Origin: Perognathus longimembris pacificus | Lineage: Eukaryota; Chordata; Mammalia; Rodentia; Heteromyidae | Reading direction: 5' to 3' | Assembly (NCBI RefSeq): GCF_023159225.1 | Contig: NC_063171.1 | Location: 2,585,501-2,649,500 of the forward strand | Length of the DNA stretch: 64,000 nucleotides | Shown here: one piece after another, positions 55,497 to 64,000 of the stretch | Layout: each line of letters opens with the position of its first letter | Numbering within the stretch: position 1 is the stretch's first letter | Notes under the pieces: generated by a model | Databases searched by the model: none | The model's input: the letters and a program-made list of their open reading frames with translations, nothing else | Told to the model about the DNA's origin: nothing | Position numbers and translations under genes: made by a program

Positions 55497-55610
55497 ACAC
55501 ACATCACTGTTTCTGTGGAGGTGAGCACAAATGATAAAGTGCCTCTCTAGCAACTGTGAGGCTCTTGGGTTCCAACCTCAATATTGACCCCTCCCGCATA
55601 AAAACAGGAT
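55190..55610 (+). mobile_element. Decayed SINE cluster with (CA)n
   Basis: A B1-like core at about 55262-55370 ('GGGCACAATGGCCTATGCATGCC', 'CAGCAATATGG', 'CAGCCTGGGACAG') is followed by an ID/Geo-like half ending in (CA)n at 55457-55503. A faint ID-like stretch lies at 55515-55600 ('GTGAGGCTCTTGGGTTCCAACC'). Old, and boundaries are uncertain. Confidence 0.5.
55457..55503. repeat. (CA)n microsatellite
   Basis: About 22 CA units at the 3' end of a decayed SINE. Confidence 0.95.
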
Positions 55611-55713
55611 TCAAACTCTAACTCTTAGGCTGTTTCTTGCTAAAAAAAAAAAAAAAAAAAAAAATCTACAGGAGTTTCCTAAGTCTCCTTAAAGAACATG
55701 TAAAATTATTACC

Positions 55714-56239
55714 TGTGGGGCATGCCCAGATGCCTTGCATTATTAAGAGGCAATTAGTTGGCCCCGCCTGTTTTCCCAGCCCTGGGGCCACATGGCTATT
55801 ATGCCACAACCTGGAAAGGCAGTTCTAGCTGGTCCCGCCTCCCAGCCTTGGGGCCACGTGTGGACAAGATGGCACCTGGTGATGAACCCAGAGGTGATCC
55901 TATGGGCTGTGACATAGAATTAGGCCGCCTCTTAGAATTGGTCCCTCGGCCCTCCACCCTTGACAGACAGCTCAGGCCTCCCTTCATAGTCCCTAGATAG
56001 GTGCATGTACACCTCCCTCCCTTTCCTGCCACTCTCTGACCTATTTAAGAGCCAAGCTCTTTCAATAAAGCGAGAAGTGTGCTGACATCTCTCCCAGACT
56101 CCGTCTGATTGTCCTCCGGTGAGGGGGGCTGGGTGCAGGCAGTCCTTCGACCCTTCTCCTTTCTTGGCCCACCCTGGTGGGGGCGAGCTTCCCCGTCTCT
56201 CCCATAGGCCGAGAGAGTGCTGGGGGCTGAGACCTGACA
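55714..56239 (+). mobile_element. Solo LTR flanked by 6-bp duplication ATTACC
   Basis: Runs TGTGGGGCATGC to GACCTGACA with TG/CA ends, and a perfect 6-bp target duplication (55708-55713 and 56240-56245). TATTTAA near 56042 and AATAAA at 56064-56069 mark the promoter and polyadenylation signal. The sequence is much richer in GC than its flanks and contains a repeat of the words CCTGGGGCCACATGGC-type (55780-55796 and 55848-55862). Six-bp duplications are typical of class II (ERVK-like) integrases. No internal sequence remains. Open frames across it (for example 55758-56000) are not genes. Confidence 0.9.
56064..56069 (+). promoter_or_regulatory. LTR polyadenylation signal
   Basis: AATAAA about 22 bp after the TATA-like TATTTAA, in the expected order for a compact U3/R boundary. 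Confidence 0.6.
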
Positions 56240-56245
56240 ATTACC

Positions 56246-57839
56246 TACCAGGAAATAGTTGCTGGGGAAAAATACTCATGAATGCCCCACACAAGGAGAT
56301 ACATTCAACGTTATAAATCCTTATTCCATTATTATTTCTTTGCTTCACTCTTACTTTTCTTTTCATTATTGAGACAACTTTTACATGTGAGTCTGGCAAC
56401 AACCATCCTAGAAACCTGTGAGAAATGCTGAATTTTATAAAGCCAAATAATTTCAATTTGAAGAACTCTTTCAAGTTGTCTGGAAACGTGCAGAAGTTTG
56501 GGAAACACTGATCTAGACCATATATCAAATAATACTATTTTAAAATGTGGGACTGGAGATGAATATGATCTTCATCCAATTTTGTCTATATAGTAAAAGT
56601 TCGCCCATTCACATAACATATTGGAAGATCACACCTGGATTTTAAATGCAGTATGCATAGCTAGTGGCCTCCTGTCATTACTATATGGTGATTCTAATCA
56701 ATATTCAAGAGAACACCCTCTTTATCAATCTCCCACTTTAGAAATCCAGTCCATCTATATCACCTGTGACCACAAGCCTCTGATTTCTTCTGCTAGTCAG
56801 TTAAGTTTCAGAAAGTGTGTGTGTGTGTGTAACAAGACTATCAAGTGATGAATACCATTATTTTTATGTGTCTAAGTGTGAAAAGAGATTAACTGAGCAT
56901 TTTTCTTAATCATCCATGTGATGATTGAATCCAGTGAGAACAAAACTGAATCTTGTGAGAAAAATCTGAGAAACTGAAGGTCAAAGAAAAAGGCATTTAT
57001 GTGAGCTGTTTAAGGGATTACTACTCCATGAGTCACAGGGTACAGTAGCAGGTGGATTTTATTTACTGAGAAGGGAAGGAGGAATGAAAAATTTGAAACA
57101 GCAAAAACTACAATGATACAAATTGCTCTGCACAGATTATGACTGATGGATGCAAACAGTTTTGGGGTCCAAAAGTCTTATTAGTTGTTGCTTTTTTGCA
57201 GTTGCAGGCAAAAGGAGACTGAGCAATATTCCAAGATATTGTGGTTCCTGTGGTTTGTCTCCGTCAAGAAGTATTCAATTAGGGATCTCTATGAACCCTG
57301 CTCTCCACTCCATGGTGGCTCTGACCCAAAGTACAGCTATTCTAGGAACTCAGCTCACACTAGTGTTAAATGTTGTGTGGAATTGAAAAGAAAAGTGGAA
57401 AAAAGAGAAATGTAAGCATAACTTAAACTCGCTCTCTTCAAGGAGCTTAAGTTTTCATTTAAGAATGAACTGACTAAATATATTGTTGTATTTTTATGAA
57501 TAATACTAAGGCAATAGGAATAACTTCATGTAAACAGAACAATGTGATAAATCTCATATGCACAAATTTGAATACAAGAAGTTAGAAACAGAAGAGTCCA
57601 TATACATAGCTCTGTTTACATAAAGGTCAAGGGAAAAGTTGTGGTCTTATTTTAGAGGTCAAGATAATATTTACACGAGAAGGAGGAGTTTGAAAAGTAG
57701 GGAGTACAAAGGAGCTTCTGGTCCATAGAATAGTTTGCCTCCTGGTCATGTTACAGTATATGCATTATTTGTACACTCATCTTTATATAGATTTTACATC
57801 AATCAAAAGTATGTTTTTAAAAATATTGTAGGATGGTAA
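56246..57839. other. Unassigned DNA
   Basis: No gene supported. Short GT run at 56814-56831. The open frames around 57150-57415 have no recognisable motif. Confidence 0.35.
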
Positions 57840-58080
57840 AAGAAAATTTACTTACATATATTTATACATAAATATATGTATATAATATAGGTCATATAAA
57901 TATATACAATATATATGTATATTGTATATTTATATATACTCACATATATTTATATAATAAGTATATAATGTATATTTTATATATAATATTTACATACATA
58001 ACAATATATTATACTCATATGTAATATATAAATATAATTAATATTATACTTATGCATAATATATAGTTATATTTCAAATC
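57840..58080. repeat. AT-rich TATATA low-complexity block
   Basis: Almost pure A/T with repeated ATATAT and TATGTATA words and self-complementary segments. Confidence 0.9.
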
Positions 58081-58797
58081 ACAAATAAGAGTGAACCATA
58101 GCACAGGAAACAACTGAAAATATGAGGTCAATGAACACCACTCAAATAAAAAGCAAAGGCTGTTCACTCACAACTTAAAGGGGAGTAACCACAATACTTC
58201 GTTTTGTATTGTTTTCCTTTTCTATTTTTTCAAATTTTATTTGCTAGCATCAGTTAGTTATACAAGAGGCTTTTATTTCTACACATCCATGTGTGTATAG
58301 AAAGTACATTATAATGGTTTACTTCCCTTTTTCCTAACATGAATAGAAATTCTGCATCTTTATGCCTTCTCAGGCTTAGATTTTTACATGATCTTGACTG
58401 GAAGGATGTATACAGGAAGTAGTTCAAAAAAGCTGATGTTCAAGATAGGAACTTAGATTTTAATTGCTTACTTGTATAAAAATCAGCCAAGATGCTATTC
58501 ATGGTAATTAGGGTCATATTTGTGCTCTCATCTGAGGCTAATGGAAATGAAGTGTATATAGAAAACAGGGTAGTGAAAAATCCATGGTTATTTTATTAGG
58601 GAAATATATCAATACAAAATATGCATTAGGATTTCTTTTAAGACCACTCTAATGACATCATAAAAAGAAAATTACAGGTGAGTATTAATTTCACACACAC
58701 AAAAATGCTTAAAAAACAAATTTTCTGAGTGTTAGTTTTGTATGACATCTGCTGCAGATGAAAATCAAGCCTGGGATCTAATTATTTGAGTGATAGT
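58081..58797. other. Unassigned DNA
   Basis: No gene or repeat recognised. Confidence 0.35.
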
Positions 58798-58809
58798 ACT
58801 ACAATGGAG

Positions 58810-58928
58810 GGGGAGGGGGGAATGAAGGAGGAGGTAACAATTGTACAAAAAATGTACCCACTTATGTATGAAACTGTAACCCCTCTGTACATCACTTTGA
58901 CAATAAGTAATTATTTTTTTAAAAAAGA
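58810..58928 (+). mobile_element. L1 3' end, about 119 bp, with 12-bp duplication
   Basis: G-rich tract 'GGGGAGGGGGGAATGAAGG' and the terminal block with AATAAGTAATTA. ACTACAATGGAG lies at 58798-58809 and 58929-58940, a perfect 12-bp duplication. A severely 5'-truncated young insertion. Confidence 0.93.
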
Positions 58929-58940
58929 ACTACAATGGAG

Positions 58941-59615
58941 AACAAATATACAGCTTTTAGGGATTTATCCTGTTTAAATTAAAACATTGGAAGAAAATAA
59001 TAAGTTGCTTGCATATGGGATGGTGGGCAAATCTGGTAATCTTAAATTTCCAAATAATACTAAAGTCTCTTTGCTTTTTTAAAACATTAGACCCTTGTAA
59101 AATGATTAATAAAGCACCTGTATCAGGTACTTAGCATAATGAGAAATTTCTTTCAAGTCATGAATTTGTCTTCCCTTTTTGATAATGGTGAAAATTCTCT
59201 CTTGATTCCAAGGATTCATTTGGCTTTATTTTCTGAGAGATAAAAACCAAATAGTGTCATGAATAGTCTTTGTAACTGATTAGACTTCCAACAATTAAAC
59301 AAAACAAAAAAAGTAGGGGGCAGGGGGAGGGGCAGGGGGAATGGGAGAAGGTGGATATTTAATGGGGAGAGAAAGAAAACTGAAACCCAATAGTACAGCT
59401 GAAACTGAAACTTGATGAAGTGGGTGTTGTTAGGAAGCCAGGCCTTCCCTCAGGTACAGAGCTGTGCACGTCTTTATTTTGGAGTAATGCTCATGAAGAA
59501 AAGCCCACAGAAGATGGGAGAGTGTATGCAATGACCTGAGTCATCATATGAGCAAAAATGCATGTGAGTGTATATAAAAGCTCTTAGCCAACTCTCTGAA
59601 TATCAAAAATGAAGT
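58941..59615. other. Unassigned DNA with G-rich patch
   Basis: No gene. 59313-59355 holds a GGGGGCAGGGGGAGGGG-type patch that might be a decayed L1 G-rich tract. Confidence 0.35.
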
Positions 59616-59938
59616 GTTCACTAGTACCTGCACTATCTTTGTATCTTATCTGAGTATATTGGAAACCGTGTATACAGGTATTAGAACTAGGAAACTGAAA
59701 GGGAATAACAAAATCGAGAGACACAGGGTAAAAAAGACAAACGATTACAAAAGTAATACTTGCAAAACTGTTTAGTGTAAATCTACTGAACAACTCATGG
59801 GGGGAAAGGGAAAGGGGGAAAAGGTATGGGGGAATGAGGGAGGAGGTAACAAACAGTACAAGAAATGTATCCAATGCCTAATGTATGAAACGGTAACCGC
59901 TTTGTATATCAACTTGACAATAAAAATTTTTTAAAATA
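59616..59938 (+). mobile_element. L1 3' end
   Basis: Part of the 3' UTR ('AGGTATTAGAACTAGGAAACTG', 'AAATCGAGAGACACAGGG'), G-rich tract (59798-59840), terminal block with 'ACGGTAACCGCTTTG' and AATAAAAATTTTTTAAAA. No duplication seen. Confidence 0.88.
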
Positions 59939-60095
59939 TATTTGCTTCTGCATTTTCTCACGTGAAAATATTTTCCATGGCTCATCTAAAAGAAAAACTA
60001 TAGAGAGAAGTCTTGGAAATGTAACTCAGTCCAGCAAAGTGGATATAGTGCCCTGGTGTTCTCCTTAAATTTTCTTGAATATCACTTCTTGTAGA

Positions 60096-62139
60096 AAAAG
60101 ATGGAGAGGACTTCCGGGAAGACAGCGGAGGAGCTGCAGAGCACTAGCTAAGCTCCCTCCGACATCGCAGTTTTCTCACCCCATAGAAACTTTTACTCCT
60201 AGAAAGACAGCCAGAGTAAGTTCTAACAGTACAGGGATTTGGCCAGGAAGGAAAAATCGACTTTGCTTGTCTGAAAACACAGATTTGAGCTCCGGGTGGC
60301 GTCCCCCCACCACACCAGTGCCGGCGCCGGCACAGCGCCCGGCACAGCAACCTGCACTCCACTCAGCTAAAGCACACAGCGTAGACCAGGGAGGAATACT
60401 CCAGACGGCGGATGAGCACAGATGACCTAAAATCAGAGAGAAAGCGTGAGTACCCCACGAATGATATTCTCACCCACGCCCACAGAGCAGCTTCTGGAAG
60501 GCAGCCCTTCCCTCAGCTCCAGAGCAAAGCGCCATCTTTGCCACTGGCATAGGGTCAGACCAGATTGGAACTAAAGCAGGCCTGGGGAAAGCGAGGTCAA
60601 AGGAGCCATTTTGAAAAGGGCAAGAGGGTCCAACTGGTGAGAGCCAGCTCTGCCCAGGAGAATGCCCCCTGCCCAGGCGGGAGGCTTGTCCTGGGCCTCG
60701 GCTGAGCCAGAGGTGCCCTACCCCGCCCACCGGAATTTATAAATTTAAAGCGAAAGCGGCGAGCAGCTCCCGGCAGCAAAGAAACACCAGACAGGGGAAC
60801 AAACAGTTCCTGAGAAAGTTAAAAGGTCCTGTCACAGAGGAAGCCCAATTCCCAGCCCCAAATGGAGCTGCATTCCATAGCCATCGCCACCAAGGAGGCC
60901 GCCCTGCTCAGGAGGGAGGAGCCTGCCCCAGGCAAGCAACTCTCACCCTGGTAAAACAGGCCAGAGGTGCCCCGCCCTGCTTAGTCCACAGCCTATTCAA
61001 AGCCAGGCGTTAAAGGCAGCGGCCCCACAGCAGACAGAGGAGCCATGATTCCCCAGACTGCTCAAGTCCCCATCTACAGAGGACGCCCAAGGACTATCTG
61101 CAAGTTGTGCAAACCACAGAGACCCAGGATTGCACCAACAGGGGAGAAGGGTCAGAACAGATCCACAACCTGCAAACTGAAATCAAGTCAAACCCATCCA
61201 ATCAGGAAAATAGACTGTAGACCATCGCAAGAAAACCAGAGACTGGGGAAAGACCACCCAAACAAGGAGGACTCCATTTTTTTTTTCCTTTTCAAACATT
61301 CTTTAAACTTTAAAAAAAAAAATTTTTTTCACTTCTGAAACGTCGTCGGTTTTTTTTGTTGTTGTTGTTGTTTTCTATTTTTACCTGTTTGTTTTATCAC
61401 GATTTTTTTCTTTTCTGTTTGTTAGGATTGTTCCTTTTCTGTTTTTTTTTTTCCTTTTTATTATTTTCTTATTTTTTAAATATTTTCTCTCTGTTTTGTG
61501 CATTTGTTTTCCACTATTTTTACTTTATTTCTCTCTTTGCATTTTCCTTCTTTAAAAATTACTTTCCTATGAATAACACCTCCACTCTTTTCTGCTAACT
61601 CTCCATTGTCTATCATTTTAACCTTGTTCTGTCTACTGATTCTACTCTTCTCCACATTTCCATGTCACTGAAACTAAACCAAAATCACCACCCCCCCTAC
61701 CCAATATATTTTAATCTATTCTCTTTACTACCTCCAACTTACCCTCCTGACTTACTGCCTGGACCTCCAGTTTCCATTGACTCCTGGTTATTGCATGGAG
61801 GGTATCCCAGCTTAATCTGAGTGAATCAAAGGGGTTCATAGAGAAAGCCAGTCCTAAAAGATCTTAATAGGAAAACAAGAATTGCTTATAGGGTTGTAAC
61901 AGTAAATAAGTAACTACTGAATACAGGGCCCAGGACTGGTTATTATATTGAAATTGTATTCTTTAGGAACACCAAATCTAATTTTATAGACAGGTATACG
62001 GGGTATCTGTATATCATTGTGAACTTGAAAGATTTACACAACAGTGCTTGGTAAGGGCTGCTTTGGGTCTTAAACGGTGCTCACAGGTGCTGGTAAACTG
62101 GCATTCCCAATTCAAATAGGCAGAAGGAACACAAGAAAG
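60096..62139 (+). promoter_or_regulatory. L1-C 5' UTR
   Basis: About 2 kb. 60096-61270 is GC-rich with many CpGs and contains at least two related units about 254 bp apart (CCAGAGGTGCCC at 60707-60718 and 60961-60972, each preceded by a CAGG-GGGAGG-type segment and followed by a TTTAAAGCGA/GTTAAAGGCA-type one), like promoter monomers of mouse L1. 61270-61600 is a contrasting T-rich tract; 61600-62139 leads into ORF1. The upstream frame 60075-60425 has no recognisable protein. Confidence 0.8.
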
Positions 62140-63237
62140 ATGGCAAACAATGAAGCCTTACCCCCCACTCAAAACAAGCAGGAAGCAGAGCAGTCAATCA
62201 AAGACATAGAGGAGAACCCCAAAAATGCTCTACAAAGTCTACTGAACATGATAAATGAAAAGTTTGAATCTCTTCAGTCAATTATTCTAGAGTGTGAGGA
62301 GGCAAAGCAAAAATTAATGGACAATTTCATGGCATCCACAAATAGAAAGATAAATGAACTTCAAGAGTCAAATGAAAAGATAGCTAACCAGCTTAAAGAT
62401 TTGAGAGACAACACTCAAAACCAAAGTAATGAAGTTAATGAAGAAAAGAAGTCCATACAAGACCTAAGAAATGACATGGAAATCATCAGGAAAGACCAGT
62501 CAGGAGGAAAAGAGATTCGAAATCAAGTAGCTAGCCTACAGTCCCGACTAACTGAAGCAGAGGATTGAATCTCAGGAGCTGAAGATTCCTTAGATTCTAT
62601 GGAGAAAGGTCAAAAATCAATAAAAATCCAGTCCAATCAACAAAACAGATAGCTACAGGAAATTCAAGACACAATCAGGAAACCCAATTTAAGGATAATA
62701 GGTATTGAGGGAAACTTGGAGAAAGAGTTTAATGGGATAGGCAACCTATTTAACAGAATATTAGCTGAGAACTTCCCAAATATCCAGAAGCAAAGGCGTA
62801 TACAGATACAAGAAGCATTTAGACCCCCAAACTGACCAGACCAGAATAGGACATCCCACAGACACAGTGTGATCAAAACAGGTTCAGTAGAGTACAAGGA
62901 AAGAATCCTTAAAGCTGTTAGGGAGAAGAAAACAATCACATATAAAGGAAAAGCAATCAGAATTACCCCAGACTTCTTAGCAGAGACCATGAAAGCAAGG
63001 AGAGCCTGGAATGAAGTATACCAAACACTAAATAAAAATAACTACCAGCCAAGAATTCTGTACCCAGCCAAACTCTCATTCATAGCCAAAGGTCAAATAA
63101 AAGTCTTCCACAGTAAGGAAAAACTGAAACAATATATCTCCACCAAACCAGCTTTTCAGAAAATCCTCAAAGATGTACTATACAGGGAAAATAATCAAGA
63201 TCCTAATACAGACAGAGAAATGAACCCTAAAGAGTAA
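62140..63237 (+). pseudogene. L1-C ORF1, three nonsense codons
   Basis: The frame from ATG 62140 (MANNEALPPTQNKQ) to TAA 63235-63237 spans 366 codons including the stop, with no indel. It has an N-terminal coiled coil (about residues 15-140, heptad-rich with KFESLQSIILECEEAKQKL), an RRM-like core (KPNLRIIGIEG) and a C-terminal domain (KARRAWNEVYQTL; NYQPRILYPAKLSF). Three in-frame stops: TGA codon 143 (62566-62568), TAG codon 171 (62650-62652) and TGA codon 232 (62833-62835). All can be single C-to-T changes. It encodes the L1 RNA-binding chaperone but would now yield only a coiled-coil fragment. Confidence 0.93.
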
Positions 63238-63286
63238 ACATCAGATCAAGAAATGGGAAGACACAGCTTTAAACAAGATAGTGATA

Positions 63287-64000
63287 ATGAAATGAACAAA
63301 CGATCATCTCTCAATCCTAACTCTCAACATTAATGGACTTAATTCTCCAATCAAACGACATAGGCTCATAAGTTGGATCAAAAATCAAGATCCATCTTTC
63401 TGCTGCCTCCAAGAGACACATCTATCCAGAAAAAGTAAACATCTTCTAAAAGGGAAAACCTGGAATCAAATCTATCAAGCAAATGGCCCCCATAAGCAGG
63501 CTGGAGTTGCAATCCTAGTATCAGACAAAATTGACTTCAAATTAAAAAAGGTAAAAAGAGACAAAGAAGTTTACTACGTACTAGTAAAGGGATCTCTCCT
63601 ACAGGAAGATATAACCATTCTAAATATCTACACACCAAATGCAAGAGCACCCAACTTCATCAAACAAACACTACTGACTCTAAAAACACTCATAGACCCA
63701 AACACATTGATAGTTGGGGACTTTAACACTCCACTATCACCTCTGGACAGATCAACACGCCAAAAACTGAACAAAGAAACCATAGAACTAAATCATTGCA
63801 TAGAACAACTAGTCTTAACTGACATCTACAGAATACTCCACCCAGCAACAACAGAATACACATTTTTCTCCACAGCACACGGAACATTCTCCAAAATAGA
63901 TCACATCTTAGGGCACAAAGAAAATCTGTACAAATTCAGAAGTATCAAAACCATTCCCTGCATTTTCTCAGACCACAATGGAATAAAATTAGAGCTCAAC
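63287..64000 (+). pseudogene. L1-C ORF2, endonuclease domain (partial)
   Basis: ATG at 63287-63289 is followed by a Lys codon and then TGA (codon 3, 63293-63295). After that the frame is open for 235 codons to the window end. Numbered from that ATG, the active-site residues of mammalian L1 endonuclease are all present at their usual positions: Asn14 (63326), Glu43 (63413), Asp145 (63719), Asn147 (63725), Asp205 (63899), Asp229 and His230 (63971-63976). It nicks target DNA to start reverse transcription. A single nonsense codon at position 3 stops translation from that start; an internal restart would be required. RT lies beyond the window. Confidence 0.95.

Larger units (their letters stand above)
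60096..64000 (+). mobile_element. LINE-1 'L1-C', 5' portion, well preserved
   Basis: A plus-strand L1 beginning near 60096 ('GAAAAAGATGGAGAGG', a YY1-like start) and running off the right edge within ORF2. Order: 5' UTR (60096-62139), ORF1 (62140-63237), 49-nt spacer, ORF2 endonuclease (63287 on). In about 1.86 kb from the ORF1 start there is no frameshift, only four premature stops. ORF1 shares little obvious similarity with L1-A/L1-B ORF1 outside conserved positions, so it is a separate lineage. The 3' half must lie beyond the window. Confidence 0.95.

Noticed and set aside
55758..56240. Open frames of 80-102 codons on both strands
   Set aside because: They fall inside the solo LTR 55714-56239, where GC-rich composition leaves frames open by chance.
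60075..60425. A 116-codon frame at the L1-C start as an ORF0-like gene
   Set aside because: It lies in sense orientation in the GC-rich 5' UTR, begins before the L1 start, and has no known motif. Primate ORF0 is antisense.

Overview
This is a mammalian intergenic window from a rodent. No protein-coding host gene, exon series or conventional RNA gene is supported. Almost every recognisable feature is a retroelement. Many SINE copies have an ID-like tRNA-derived left monomer and a right monomer matching my memory of the published IDL-Geo SINE, which is restricted to Geomyoidea (pocket mice, kangaroo rats, pocket gophers). A heteromyid or geomyid source is therefore the best guess. This rests on recalled literature, not on a search.

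Layout. 1-681: the 3' end of an endogenous retrovirus, with polypurine tract and 3' LTR, apparently inserted into an L1. 682-3880: that L1 (L1-A) on the minus strand, with the start of ORF2, a broken ORF1 and a long 5' UTR. 4633-9450: an old B1-Geo SINE split by a plus-strand L1 (L1-B). A deletion in L1-B joins the front of ORF1 to the RT half of ORF2; a second L1 3' end follows it, and one 11-bp target duplication flanks the pair. 9450-38600: mostly unique AT-rich DNA with dispersed SINEs, microsatellites, two solo LTRs (16689-17356 and 21951-22489), old L1 pieces and one MIR. 38600-50500: dense L1 and SINE insertions, including two 5'-inverted (twin-priming) L1s and a SINE/L1 nest. 50500-60095: mostly unique DNA with small L1 and SINE pieces and a third solo LTR (55714-56239). 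60096-64000: the 5' part of a well preserved L1 of another lineage (L1-C) that runs off the window end.

How the parts relate. Each L1 supplies or supplied an RNA-binding ORF1 protein and an endonuclease/reverse transcriptase ORF2. The SINEs have no coding capacity and depend on such L1 machinery, which is why A-tails and 7-16 bp target duplications appear around both. Every L1 visible here carries at least one disabling lesion. Several unique stretches (about 9870-10210, 17560-18130, 20560-20850, 31850-32900, 37320-37830, 51470-52085, 53400-53700) have the texture of conserved non-coding DNA. That is an impression which only alignment can test.
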